A DNA stretch of 64,000 bases from Paenibacillus sp. FSL R7-0273 (GCF_000758625.1 NZ_CP009283.1:817501-881500); one strand, 5' to 3'; positions 25,389 through 34,588 are shown, counted from the first letter of the stretch. Notes: generated from the sequence alone by a model not told the origin. Made by a program: numbers and translations.

Positions 25389-26222
25389 CTATTTTACAGC
25401 GCCGCTCGTAACCCCTTCAAAAATAAAACGCTGCAGGAAAAAGTACAAAATGACCGTCGGCAGCAGAATGAGCAGAATTGCAGCACAGATCAGATTCCAT
25501 TCGCCCGAGTTGACCCCCTGGAACCGCATCAGGATTGTTGTAACAACGCCGAGGCTCTGCTTGGGCATATAAAGGTAAGGGATGTACATGTCATTGTAGA
25601 TGCTGATCGTCTTCAGAATGACCAGTGTGGCTGTAGCCGGGGTCAGCAGCGGGAAGATGATCGAGCGGTAGATTTTGAACAGGGAAGCCCCTTCCACCAT
25701 GGCGCTTTCATCGAGATCAAATGGAATATTGCGGATAAACTGCAGATACAGAATGATCTGGATGACGTCGGCACCGATGTAGAGCACAATGGGAGCGCCG
25801 AGCGTGTTGTAAAGTCCCAGGCTTTTGATAATGCCGAAGGTGGCAACCTGAGTGGTGATGCTCGGAATGATGGTGGCTACCAGGTAAGCTCCGAATACAA
25901 GCGGTTTCAGTTTGAAATTGAAGCGGCCAAGCACGTATGCAACCATTGTGCCAAACAGAATGTTCAGGGTCAATGTAATTATGATGATCACGAGCACGTT
26001 GCCGAAGCCGCTGAGCAGACCTCCGCGCTGGAACACGGCGATAAAGTTGTCAAAATTCAGAAAGCTCTGCGGAAGAGCCATGGAGCTGCTGGAATTAAAT
26101 TCTTCTGTAGACTTAAACGCATTGACGATAACGACATAAGGTGGGAAAAGGACGACGAACACGCCAATCAGGAGTGTAACGTATTTAAAAACATCGACAG
26201 AGCGGAATTTGCTGTGAGTCAT
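25389..26222 (-). CDS. Carbohydrate ABC transporter permease (MalG/LplC type)
   Basis: A 277-residue inner-membrane permease with six predicted helices. The EAA loop for contact with the ATPase is DLDESAMVEGASLFKIYRSIIFPLLTPA (about 180-207). It is the second permease of the pair, two bases downstream of the first. The ATPase gene is absent, so a shared MsmX-like ATPase elsewhere is expected. Confidence 0.94.
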   Translation of the reverse strand: MTHSKFRSVDVFKYVTLLIGVFVVLFPPYVVIVNAFKSTEEFNSSSSMALPQSFLNFDNFIAVFQRGGLLSGFGNVLVIIIITLTLNILFGTMVAYVLGRFNFKLKPLVFGAYLVATIIPSITTQVATFGIIKSLGLYNTLGAPIVLYIGADVIQIILYLQFIRNIPFDLDESAMVEGASLFKIYRSIIFPLLTPATATLVILKTISIYNDMYIPYLYMPKQSLGVVTTILMRFQGVNSGEWNLICAAILLILLPTVILYFFLQRFIFEGVTSGAVK

Positions 26223-26224
26223 GG

Positions 26225-27157
26225 TTATTTGTCTCCTCCCCGGCTAAGCACTAACTGCTGCACTAGCAGCACTATGACAACAAAGAAGAGCAGGATAATG
26301 CTCATTGCCGAGGCCAGCCCGTAATTGTTAAAAGCAAAAGCTGTGTCGACCACCTTCTGCACATAAGTTTCGCTGGCGCCGGCCGGACCGCCTTTGGTCA
26401 GCACGAACGGCAGATCGAATACTTCAAGCGCGCCGGTAACGGTCAGGAACAGGTTCAACTGAATAACCGGCTTCATGTTGGGCAGGGTGATTCTCCATAG
26501 CGTCTGGAAGGAGCCGGCACCATCGATTTTGGCTGCTTCATAAATGTCCTTCGGGATAGCCTGCAAAGAAGCGATATAAATTACCATGTTGTAGCCCATG
26601 AACCGCCAGAAGCCGGTGGAGGCGAGCGAATAGTTAACAAGCCCTTCAGTACCGAGCCAGCTGGTCTGGCCGAGTCCGGTAAGCCCGATGCTGTTCAGGA
26701 ACAGGTTCAGGGAACCATTGGTGGTGTCAAAAACATAGCCGAACATAAAGGCCACCGCAACGCCGTTCATAATGTAGGGGAGGAAGAGCAGGATGCGGAA
26801 GGCATTTTTGCCGCGCAGCTTACTGCTCAGTACAACAGCGAAGTAGATGGCGACGATATTCTGGACAATCCCCATCACAAAGTAGGCAAAGTTATGTGTG
26901 AACACCTTGAAAATATCCGGATTGCCGAACACCTCGCGGTAATTGTCCAGGCCGACCCACGGTTTCTCCGGGCTGTAGCCGTCCCAGTTGGTGAAGCTGT
27001 AATAGATCAGCTTAAGGGCAGGGTAGTAGGTGAACGTTGCCAGAAGCAGCAGCGGAATGGTCAGAAAGGAAATGATGATAATCAACTTTTGTTTGTTATA
27101 GGATAATGTGCCGAACATGTCTTCAACCTTCTTTCCGTAAAAGCGTTTCTTTGCCAT
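26225..27157 (-). CDS. Carbohydrate ABC transporter permease (MalF/LplB type)
   Basis: A 310-residue permease with six predicted helices and an EAA loop IPKDIYEAAKIDGAGSFQTLWRITLPNMKP (about 207-236). Residue patterns YPALKLIYYSFTNWDGY and PWVGLDNYREVF are typical of MalF-like sugar permeases. It follows the solute-binding protein gene after 85 bp that hold a strong hairpin. Confidence 0.94.
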   Translation of the reverse strand: MAKKRFYGKKVEDMFGTLSYNKQKLIIIISFLTIPLLLLATFTYYPALKLIYYSFTNWDGYSPEKPWVGLDNYREVFGNPDIFKVFTHNFAYFVMGIVQNIVAIYFAVVLSSKLRGKNAFRILLFLPYIMNGVAVAFMFGYVFDTTNGSLNLFLNSIGLTGLGQTSWLGTEGLVNYSLASTGFWRFMGYNMVIYIASLQAIPKDIYEAAKIDGAGSFQTLWRITLPNMKPVIQLNLFLTVTGALEVFDLPFVLTKGGPAGASETYVQKVVDTAFAFNNYGLASAMSIILLFFVVIVLLVQQLVLSRGGDK

Positions 27158-27163
27158 GACGAC

Positions 27164-27198
27164 AAAATGGATTATCCAGAGAAGGCATAATCCATTTT
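27164..27198 (-). promoter_or_regulatory. Intercistronic hairpin between binding-protein and permease genes
   Basis: AAAATGGATTAT and its complement form a 12-bp stem around a short mismatched loop. On the minus strand it ends in TTTT. It could be a partial terminator or an mRNA-stabilising stem, giving more binding protein than permease. Confidence 0.7.
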
Positions 27199-27242
27199 GC
27201 GCCGAAGTTTATACAGAGTTAAGCTGCAGCGTGTCTACAGGA

Positions 27243-28592
27243 TTAATAGCCGAGGTCTTTTTTGGCTTTAGCCCACGCTTTGTTCCATTTGTCGAAGACG
27301 GTTTGCGGATCTTTGGCCAGGACGAACTCTTGAGCCATAGCCGGCAGGTCGAGCTGTGCTTTGTTGGTGATTTCAGTAACCTGGGCGTCATCTACAGTAC
27401 CTTCCTGCAGCACTACGCCGGTTGCCTGGAATTCTTTTAACTGGGTGAGCTTGGATTCTCTGCCCTTGAGCGGGGAGATAAAGCCGGCAAAATCCTCATA
27501 ACCGGATTCCTCGATCATCCATTTGACGAAGGCTTTGGCAGCGTCTACATTCTTGCTGTTCTTGGCTACGGCATAGAAGAAGTCAGGGCTCAGCGGAGCT
27601 GTGATTGTGCCTGAGTTGTCGTATGGAAGCGGGAAGAAGCCTACATTGTCAGAGGTTGTGCCTGCGCCGATAACCTGGTTGATAACCCAGTTGCCCAGGT
27701 AGTACATGGCGAATTTGCCGGATGCGATGTCTTTCTTCGATTGTTCCCAGTTGGTGGAGTTGATGTCTTTTTCCAAGTAGCCTTTTTCATTCAGCTCTCT
27801 AAGCAGGCTCAGCGATTTGCCGTAACCGTTGTCCATTGTAAAAGGGGTATCGGAGGTCAGCTTTTCATTCGGGAAATTAGGGTCGCCGTCGATAATCCGG
27901 GGAACAGAATATACCCAGTCGTTAAGCGGCCACTTGTCTTTGAAGTTGGAAGCGAGCGGGACTACTCCGGCAGCCTTCAGCTTTTCGCAGGCAGCGAGGA
28001 ATTCATCCCAGGTCTTAGGAATTTCGGTGATGCCGGCATCGGCGAACGCTTTTTTATTGTAGACAACCCCTGTAGTAGAGTTACCTGTGGTGATGCCGTA
28101 CAGCTGGCCTTCATAGGATTTGAAATCTTTAAAGGTAATCTGGTCGGTCAGGCCAAGATCGTCAAGGGAAGCAAAATATTTTGGTAGATCGGAGTTAGGG
28201 ATGGTCGGAACGAACATGACATCAGGGAGCTCGCCGCTCGCCATTCTGACCTTTGCCTGCTGATTGTAGTCAGTCTGGGATGCTTCGAATTCAACCTTGA
28301 TGTTCGGATATTTCTCATTAAAGCGCTTAACATATTCGTCGTACTCTTTGCCGATCATGTCGGTTCTGTTGGTCAGGAAGGTGATTTTTCCGCTGATATC
28401 TGCACCGCTTGGCGCTGCCGGTTCAGTGGTTGCTGCTGCCTCTCCGCCGGTGTTAGCAGGAGCAGCAGTTGCTGCCGGTTCGTCTGTGGCTGTGGCGGTA
28501 TTGTTGTTATTGTTGTTTGAACCGCAGCCGGTTAGGGATAAAGATAAAGTCATAATGATAACAAAAGATAACGAAAATAACTTATTTCTCAT
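27243..28592 (-). CDS. Sugar ABC transporter solute-binding lipoprotein
   Basis: A 449-residue family 1 extracellular solute-binding protein. The lipoprotein signal ends in LTGC with the lipidated cysteine at 23, followed by an Asn run and a Thr/Ala/Pro-rich spacer (about 25-60). The mature domain begins SGKITFLTNRTDMIGKEYDEYVKRFNEKYPNIKVEFE and contains PKTWDEFLAACEKLKAAGVVPLA, both typical. ATG with AGGGGA 8-9 nt upstream. First gene of the minus-strand operon, with a perfect cre site 24 bp upstream. Divergent mannosidase and galactosidase genes suggest manno- or galactomannan-oligosaccharides as ligand. Confidence 0.94.
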   Translation of the reverse strand: MRNKLFSLSFVIIMTLSLSLTGCGSNNNNNNTATATDEPAATAAPANTGGEAAATTEPAAPSGADISGKITFLTNRTDMIGKEYDEYVKRFNEKYPNIKVEFEASQTDYNQQAKVRMASGELPDVMFVPTIPNSDLPKYFASLDDLGLTDQITFKDFKSYEGQLYGITTGNSTTGVVYNKKAFADAGITEIPKTWDEFLAACEKLKAAGVVPLASNFKDKWPLNDWVYSVPRIIDGDPNFPNEKLTSDTPFTMDNGYGKSLSLLRELNEKGYLEKDINSTNWEQSKKDIASGKFAMYYLGNWVINQVIGAGTTSDNVGFFPLPYDNSGTITAPLSPDFFYAVAKNSKNVDAAKAFVKWMIEESGYEDFAGFISPLKGRESKLTQLKEFQATGVVLQEGTVDDAQVTEITNKAQLDLPAMAQEFVLAKDPQTVFDKWNKAWAKAKKDLGY

Positions 28593-28615
28593 TGTGATGT
28601 CCCCTTTTCGTATTA

Positions 28616-28631
28616 TTGTTAGCGTTTACAT
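28616..28631 (-). promoter_or_regulatory. CcpA cre site (full consensus match)
   Basis: On the minus strand ATGTAAACGCTAACAA satisfies every position of WTGNAANCGNWWNCAW. Its place between the likely promoter and the start codon of the binding-protein gene predicts glucose repression of the operon. Confidence 0.85.
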
Positions 28632-28796
28632 GGATATTATAGCGCGATTTAGCGGCCTGATAAATGTATTGAATTATTATTTATTGTCTTTATTTGTTCT
28701 CTTTCTAGGATTATAATTAGTGTGTTGCTAACAAATTAATAACAAAATACAATGTTATCGAACGGGTTTGGAAAAAAGCCTTTATCTTTCAGCCAA

Positions 28797-28957
28797 CAAA
28801 CTTAAGCGTACGCTTACAAAACTCAAGAGCATGCTTCCAGAGTGAGTTTTGTACGAAGCGAAATCAATGGAGTGTATGCTAACAAAACTTAAGCGTATGC
28901 TTCCGGAGTGAGTTTGTACGAGGTGAAATCAATGGAGTGTATGCTCACAAAACTTTT
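28797..28957 (+). repeat. 65-66 bp direct repeats in the divergent promoter region
   Basis: ACAAAACT..AAG(A/C)G(C/T)ATGCTTCC..GTACGA..GAAATCAATGGAGTGTATGCT occurs twice in tandem (from 28816 and 28882), with partial copies at 28797 and 28947. The first edge holds a perfect 12-bp palindrome AAGCGTACGCTT (28804-28815). It lies between the divergent transporter and mannosidase genes and may be a duplicated regulator-binding region, though it could be a simple duplication. Confidence 0.85.
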
Positions 28958-28967
28958 AGGAGGACTC

Positions 28968-31649
28968 ATGACACACAAACAGCTTGCTTTAACAGATTGG
29001 GAATTCAGGGCCTGCGGTGAGGACAAATGGTTTCCGGCAATCGTGCCCGGTACGGTGCATACGGATCTCTTGCGCAACGGGCTGATTCCGCAGCCCTTTT
29101 ATGGAAAGAACGAGCATGAGCTGCAGTGGATTGATAAAAAGGACTGGGAGTACAGAGCTGTGCTTCAGCTGGATGAGGATTGGCAGAGCCTGACGGTTAC
29201 CGAGCTGAATTTTGCCGGACTGGACACCTATGCTGATGTATATGTGAACAATGTGCATGCACTTTCCGCAGACAATATGTTCCTGGCGTGGACGGTGGAT
29301 GTTAAAGGCCTGCTGCGGACCGGTGAGAATGAAATTCTGGTGAAATTCCGCTCTGTCGTAAAAGAGGACCTGCCGAAGCTGGAGCGCCTCGGCTATGACC
29401 TGCCTGCGCCGAATGACCAGTCTGAGCTGGGCGGCCTGCAGGAGCAGCGGATCAGCGTGTTTGCCCGCAAAGCGCCTTATCATTACGGCTGGGACTGGGG
29501 CCCGCGCTTTCTGACCAGCGGCATCTGGCGTGAAGCGGTGCTTACCGGACGGGGTGCTGCGGCAATTGCCGATCTGTACATCCGGCAGGATGTCATTAAG
29601 CAGGAAGAAGCGCGTCTGACGGCAATTGTGGAGGTGGATGCACCGGAAGCATGGGAAGGAACGCTGCGGCTTACTGCGGAAGGGCAGGAGTGGACGCGGG
29701 CGGTATCGCTTGTGGCAGGCACGCAGACGGCAGAGCTGGAGCTGGTGATTAATCAGCCGCGACTCTGGTGGTGCAACGGGCTGGGAGCGCCGGAGTTAAC
29801 GTCGTTCCGGGCAGAGCTGCTGGAGAACGGGGCAGCGGTGTCCGGCGCAGAAGTGAAGACCGGTCTGCGGGAGATTAAGCTGATCCGTAAGCCGGATGCC
29901 AAAGGCGCCTCCTTCCGGTTCGAGCTGAACGGTGTGCCGGTATTCGCCAAAGGGGCGAACCATATTCCGAACGACAGCTTTATTACAGAGGTAACAGAGG
30001 AGCGCTACCGGCATGAGATTGCCTCAGCAGTGGAGTCGAACATGAACATGCTGCGGGTGTGGGGCGGCGGCTTTTATGAGGAAGAGGCTTTTTACCGGCT
30101 GTGTGACGAATACGGCCTGCTGGTGTGGCAGGACTTCATGTTTGCCTGCAGCATGTACCCGGGAGATGAAGCGTTCCTGGAGAATGTGCGGAAGGAAGCA
30201 GCGTATAATGTGCGCCGGCTGCGCAATCATCCTTGCATTGCACTGTGGTGCGGCAACAATGAAATCGACTCCGCCTGGGCGCAATTCGAGGAGAATAAGG
30301 GCTGGGGCTGGAAGGAGAAGCTGAGCGCGGAAATCCGGGAGACGCTGTGGACTGCCTATGAAGATATTTTCCACCGGATTCTGCCGGAAGCGGTAGCAGC
30401 TCATCATCCGGGCATCGTATACTGGCCGTCCTCTCCGCTCCGGGAGCTCACTAATGATATCGACCAGCACTCTGTACGGATTGCAGGCGACGGGGATATT
30501 CATTACTGGGGCGTCTGGCACGGAATCGAGCCGTTTGAGAATTACAATGTGAAGGTTGGCCGCTTCATGAGCGAATACGGCTTCCAGTCCTTCCCTGAGC
30601 TGAAGTCGGTGCTGACCTATGCGGTGGAAGCGGATATGGAGCTGGAGTCAGAGGTGATGCTGGCCCACCAGAAGAACGGCCGCGGTAATCAGATTATCAA
30701 AGAATATATGGACATTTATCTGCCGGAGCCGAAGGATTTCAGATCGTTCCTGTACATGAGCCAGATTCTGCAGGCTGAGGCCATGCGGATGGCGATCGAG
30801 AGCCACCGCCGGAACAAGCCGTATTGCATGGGCACTCTGTACTGGCAGATGAATGACTGCTGGCCGGTGGCCTCCTGGGCGGGGATGGACTATTACGGCC
30901 GCTGGAAGGCGCTGCAGTATACTGCGCGCCGGAGCTTCAAGGATGTCCTGCTTTCTGTTGAGGCGATGGACGGTGAAAAGCTGCAGGTTCATGCAGTGTC
31001 TGACCTGCGGGAAGTGCTGGCCGGGGAGCTGGTGGTCCGGCTGCATAACTTCAGCGGAGCGGTGCTGAAGGAGTGGAAGCAGCCTGTCCAGCTGGCCGCT
31101 GATTCGTCAGCGGTGGTGTTCGCTGTCCCGGTGGCAGAGCTGCTGGCGGGCTGTGCTGCGGAGCAAGTGGTTCTGGTAGCTGCTCTGGAGGCGGCGGACG
31201 GTTCGCTGCTTGAGCGCAAGGAGCACTACTTCGCAGCGGCGAAGGAGCTGAAGCTGGAGCAGCCGGCTCTGACGGTGGCTGAGGTACCGGGCAGCGGCGG
31301 CGTGAGCTTCACTGTCAGCAGCGACGTGCTGGCCAGAGGCGTCTACCTGACGGCGGAGCAGGAGGGCATCTTCTCCGACAACTTCTTCGACCTGCTTCCG
31401 GGCGAGGCGAAGACGGTGCAGTTCCTGCAGCACGGGGGTGCTGCGGCAGGTGGGGCTGCTGGCGCTGGAGTTACGGCTACGGGTGCTGGAGTAAGTGCTG
31501 GGGCTGGAGCGGTAGCAGGAGTTGGAGCTAGAACAGTAGCAGGAGCTGGAACAAGTGCTGGAACAAGTGCTGGAGTAAGCACGGCGGACTTCACTCCGGC
31601 TGTTCCACAAGGACTGGAAGTATGCTCAATGGCGGATTATTTAAAGTAA
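28968..31649 (+). CDS. Beta-mannosidase (glycoside hydrolase family 2)
   Basis: An 893-residue cytoplasmic enzyme with no signal peptide, removing terminal beta-mannose from imported oligosaccharides. The beta-mannosidase start WEFRACGEDKWFPAIVPGTVHTDLL, WEYRAVL, and APYHYGWDWGPRF are seen. The acid/base glutamate lies in LWCGNNEIDSAW (about 434), and the nucleophile in GRFMSEYGFQSFP (about 536). ATG 28968 follows AGGAGG; an upstream in-frame start at 28908 would add 20 unrelated residues. Odd feature: residues about 823-877 are an almost pure Gly/Ala/Val/Thr/Ser stretch inserted before the last dozen residues. Confidence 0.95.
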   Translation: MTHKQLALTDWEFRACGEDKWFPAIVPGTVHTDLLRNGLIPQPFYGKNEHELQWIDKKDWEYRAVLQLDEDWQSLTVTELNFAGLDTYADVYVNNVHALSADNMFLAWTVDVKGLLRTGENEILVKFRSVVKEDLPKLERLGYDLPAPNDQSELGGLQEQRISVFARKAPYHYGWDWGPRFLTSGIWREAVLTGRGAAAIADLYIRQDVIKQEEARLTAIVEVDAPEAWEGTLRLTAEGQEWTRAVSLVAGTQTAELELVINQPRLWWCNGLGAPELTSFRAELLENGAAVSGAEVKTGLREIKLIRKPDAKGASFRFELNGVPVFAKGANHIPNDSFITEVTEERYRHEIASAVESNMNMLRVWGGGFYEEEAFYRLCDEYGLLVWQDFMFACSMYPGDEAFLENVRKEAAYNVRRLRNHPCIALWCGNNEIDSAWAQFEENKGWGWKEKLSAEIRETLWTAYEDIFHRILPEAVAAHHPGIVYWPSSPLRELTNDIDQHSVRIAGDGDIHYWGVWHGIEPFENYNVKVGRFMSEYGFQSFPELKSVLTYAVEADMELESEVMLAHQKNGRGNQIIKEYMDIYLPEPKDFRSFLYMSQILQAEAMRMAIESHRRNKPYCMGTLYWQMNDCWPVASWAGMDYYGRWKALQYTARRSFKDVLLSVEAMDGEKLQVHAVSDLREVLAGELVVRLHNFSGAVLKEWKQPVQLAADSSAVVFAVPVAELLAGCAAEQVVLVAALEAADGSLLERKEHYFAAAKELKLEQPALTVAEVPGSGGVSFTVSSDVLARGVYLTAEQEGIFSDNFFDLLPGEAKTVQFLQHGGAAAGGAAGAGVTATGAGVSAGAGAVAGVGARTVAGAGTSAGTSAGVSTADFTPAVPQGLEVCSMADYLK
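31434..31588 (+). repeat. Gly/Ala-coding low-complexity repeat inside the mannosidase gene
   Basis: Repeated GCTGGAGTAAGTGCTGGA-like units encode GAGVSAGAGAVAGVGA-type sequence. The reading frame stays open and the family-like ending (GLEVCSMADYLK) follows, so it looks like an in-frame expansion in a surface-exposed tail. Confidence 0.85.
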
Positions 31650-31752
31650 TCTGATACAACGCTCAGGGAGCCAAGGTGGCTGACCAGAGCGGGGGTGTTG
31701 GCGGAATTAGTAAGAGTCCCGCCAAGTAGAAGATGCGGCTGTGGGTCTCAAT

Positions 31753-31980
31753 AGAGGGGAAAATCCCTCTGATTGAGGCCGAAGGAGACTGTCGGAGGCG
31801 GAATAGAGGGAAAAATCCCTCTGATAGGGGCCGAAGGAGGCTGTTGGAGGCAGAATAGAGGGAAAAATCCCTCTAATTGAGGCCGAAGGGAGCTGCCGGA
31901 GGCGAAATAGAGGGAAAAATCCCTCTGATAGGGGCCGAAGGAGGCTGTCGGAGGCGGATTAGAGGGGAAATTCCCTCTAT
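31753..31980 (+). repeat. Array of five 52-bp repeats with an 18-bp palindrome
   Basis: AGAGGGA-AAAA-TCCCTCT (a perfect 7-bp inverted repeat) starts at 31753, 31805, 31857, 31909 and 31961, each 52 bp apart. Spacer halves (GAT..GGGCCGAAGGAGGCTGTCGG) vary slightly. The array lies between the beta-mannosidase stop and the alpha-galactosidase gene, with no separate terminator seen, so the hairpins may also act as mRNA ends. Confidence 0.94.
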
Positions 31981-32059
31981 TTTTCACTAAATTCTGGAAC
32001 GGGCATATTGGCTGAGTGAGAGAAAATAAACCTAACGTTTAGGGAGAAGGAGCCGGAAA

Positions 32060-34216
32060 ATGGCGATTTGGGTACAGGAAGACAAGGGAATCTTTCATCT
32101 GCAGAGCAAGGGCATGAGCTATATCATCGGCCTTTATAATAACTATCCTATGCACGTATACTGGGGAAAAAAGCTGCGCCATGACGGCAATTTGGAAGGA
32201 CTGCCGCATCTGGGTGTGGGCACTGCGCTTGACCGGCTTCCGCAGGAATATCCGCAGTACGGTACAGGGGATTACCGTGTGCCTGCTTACCAAGTGAAGC
32301 TCGAAGATGGCACGCGAATTACAGAGCTGCAGTACACCGGATACCGTGTGCTGGCAGGCAAGCCGCAGCTCGCCGGACTTCCGTCTGTATATGTGGAGTT
32401 ACCGGAAGAAGCGGATACGCTGGAGATTACGCTGCGCGATGATTATGCATCGCTGAATGTAATCCTGCGGTATACCGTGTACCGTGACACGGATGTTATT
32501 GCCCGCTCGGTGGAGCTGGTCAATGACGGTCAGGCCCCGCTGGATCTTCTGCGCGCGCTGAGTGCTTCCGTCGACTTCCCGGAAGACGGACAGTTCGACC
32601 TGATCTATCTGTCCGGCGGCTGGTCGCGGGAAGGAAACCTCACCCGCAGACGGCTGGAGCAAGGCACGACAGCGCTGCAGTCCCGCCGCGGCATGAGCAG
32701 CCATCAGCACAATCCGTTTGCCGCGCTGGCTAAGCCGGGAACAGACGAGCACCAGGGAGAAGTATATGGCTTCTCCCTGGTATACAGCGGCGGCTTCGCT
32801 ATTGAAGCCGAGGTGGATGCGTTCAGCCATACCCGGCTGGGCATTGGCCTGAACCCGTTTGATTTCTCCTGGCGGCTGGCCCCGGGAGAAAGCTTCCAGA
32901 CACCGGAAGCGGTAATGGTCTACTCCGCTGAAGGTCTCGGCGGTATGTCGCGGACGTATCACCGGCTGTACCGCACCCGCCTTGTGAGAGGAACCTTCCG
33001 GGATAAAGAGCGTCCGATTCTCGTGAATAACTGGGAAGCAACCTACTTCAATTTCAATGCTGACAAGCTGGTAGATATTGCTGCCGAAGGCTCGAAGCTT
33101 GGCATTGAGCTGTTTGTACTCGATGACGGCTGGTTTGGCAAGCGTGATGCTGACAACTCCTCACTAGGCGACTGGACCGAGGATCTGCGCAAGCTTCCTG
33201 GCGGACTGGCCGATGTGGCCAAACGGGTCAATGACCTGGGCATGCAGTTCGGCCTGTGGGTCGAGCCGGAGATGATCTCGCCGGACAGCGACCTGTACCG
33301 CGCGCATCCGGACTGGTGTCTGCATGTACCCGGACGCCGGCGGACGGAAGCACGCTGGCAGCTGGTGCTTGATCTGACGCGTGCTGAAGTGCGGGATTAT
33401 GTGTATAATGCGCTTAGTAAAATTTTCTCCAGCGTGCCTATCGCATATGTAAAATGGGATATGAACCGTAACCTGACGGAGATCGGCTCGGCTGAGCTGC
33501 CAGCAGAGCGCCAGGCTGAAACTGCCCACCGCTATGTGCTGGGGCTGTATGAGCTGATCGACCGCCTGACGGGTGATTTCCCGCACATTCTGTTCGAAAG
33601 CTGCTCCAGCGGCGGCGGCCGCTTTGATCCGGGGATGCTCTATTACATGCCGCAGACCTGGACCAGCGATGACACCGATGCGGCGGAACGCCTGAAGATT
33701 CAATACGGCACCAGTCTGGTGTACCCGATAAGCGCGATGGGCGCACATGTCTCGGCGGTGCCAAACCATCAGGTCGGCCGGGTTACACCGCTGTCGTTCC
33801 GCGGGGATGTGGCTATGTCCGGTAACTTCGGCTATGAGCTCGATCTGACTAAGTTCACCGACGAGGAGAAGGAACTGGTGAAGCAGCAGGTTGCGAATTA
33901 CAAGGAAATCCGGAGTCTAGTACAACAAGGTAACCTGTACCGCCTGCAGAGCCCGTTCGAGGGGAATGAAACGGCGTGGATGTTCGTCTCGGACGATCAG
34001 CGCGAGGCGCTGGTCTATTACTTCCGCGTAATGGCTGTGCCATATCCGGCACGCCGGACCCTGAAGGTCCGCGGCTTGAACCCGGATCTCGACTACACGG
34101 TGCTGGACAGCGGTGAGGTCTTCGGCGGTGACAGGCTGATGCAGGCCGGGCTGGCGCTGCCGGACATCCAGCGTGACTATGTGAGCGGCTGCTTCCACTT
34201 GAAGGCACAGGATTAA
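32060..34216 (+). CDS. Alpha-galactosidase (glycoside hydrolase family 36)
   Basis: A 718-residue cytoplasmic enzyme cleaving alpha-1,6-galactose from oligosaccharides. Domain order is an N-terminal beta-supersandwich (about 1-310), a TIM barrel from NNWEATYFNFN, and a C-terminal beta domain. The nucleophile aspartate is in YVKWDMNRN and the acid/base aspartate in TWTSDDTDAAERL; FESCSSGGGRFDPG is also family-typical. ATG after AGGGAGAAGGAG. A small inverted repeat CCTAA-CGT-TTAGG lies at 32031-32043 in the leader. With the beta-mannosidase it would strip galactomannan oligosaccharides. Confidence 0.96.
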   Translation: MAIWVQEDKGIFHLQSKGMSYIIGLYNNYPMHVYWGKKLRHDGNLEGLPHLGVGTALDRLPQEYPQYGTGDYRVPAYQVKLEDGTRITELQYTGYRVLAGKPQLAGLPSVYVELPEEADTLEITLRDDYASLNVILRYTVYRDTDVIARSVELVNDGQAPLDLLRALSASVDFPEDGQFDLIYLSGGWSREGNLTRRRLEQGTTALQSRRGMSSHQHNPFAALAKPGTDEHQGEVYGFSLVYSGGFAIEAEVDAFSHTRLGIGLNPFDFSWRLAPGESFQTPEAVMVYSAEGLGGMSRTYHRLYRTRLVRGTFRDKERPILVNNWEATYFNFNADKLVDIAAEGSKLGIELFVLDDGWFGKRDADNSSLGDWTEDLRKLPGGLADVAKRVNDLGMQFGLWVEPEMISPDSDLYRAHPDWCLHVPGRRRTEARWQLVLDLTRAEVRDYVYNALSKIFSSVPIAYVKWDMNRNLTEIGSAELPAERQAETAHRYVLGLYELIDRLTGDFPHILFESCSSGGGRFDPGMLYYMPQTWTSDDTDAAERLKIQYGTSLVYPISAMGAHVSAVPNHQVGRVTPLSFRGDVAMSGNFGYELDLTKFTDEEKELVKQQVANYKEIRSLVQQGNLYRLQSPFEGNETAWMFVSDDQREALVYYFRVMAVPYPARRTLKVRGLNPDLDYTVLDSGEVFGGDRLMQAGLALPDIQRDYVSGCFHLKAQD

Positions 34217-34274
34217 TGAGTTTAATAAACAACATGATTAATTAAATGAATAATTAAATGAATAGCTATGAATG

Positions 34275-34298
34275 AGCCAGGGAAACCTGGCTTTTTTT
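34275..34298 (+). terminator. Intrinsic terminator after alpha-galactosidase
   Basis: A 7-bp stem (AGCCAGG/CCTGGCT) with a GAAA tetraloop and seven Ts. Confidence 0.93.
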
Positions 34299-34320
34299 AA
34301 TTTTACTTGGGAACAATAAA

Positions 34321-34475
34321 ATCAAAGGCAAAAATGCCTCTGATTCCAGCTCACGCGGCCGAAATGGCCGAATCAAAGGCAAAAATGCCTCTGATTCTGG
34401 CCCACCCGGCCAAAATGGCAAAATCAAAGGCAAAAATGCCTTTGATTTCAGCCCGCCCGGCCGAAATGGCCTAAT
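34321..34475 (+). repeat. Array of three 51-bp repeats
   Basis: ATCAAAGGCA-AAAA-TGCCTCTGAT starts at 34321, 34372 and 34423, 51 bp apart, and each is followed by a GGCC..GGCC palindromic half. The core GGCAAAAATGCCTCTGATT is nearly the same as in the array at 21013. Confidence 0.93.
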
Positions 34476-34559
34476 TAGCAAAATGAGTAATGATAAACAC
34501 TCACCAACAAGTCATTGTTCGTGTTTAGCGTTACTTTCATGTTAGTTTTAGTTTTTTTG

Positions 34560-34588
34560 TTGCCGAAAATACATTAACTATGTATAAT
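34560..34588 (+). promoter_or_regulatory. Predicted promoter of the DUF2294 gene
   Basis: TTGCCG and TATAAT are exactly 17 bp apart, 54 bp before the start codon. Confidence 0.65.

Noticed and set aside
28908..28967. 20-residue N-terminal extension of the beta-mannosidase
   Set aside because: It lies in the direct-repeat block, and AGGAGG stands just before the ATG at 28968.
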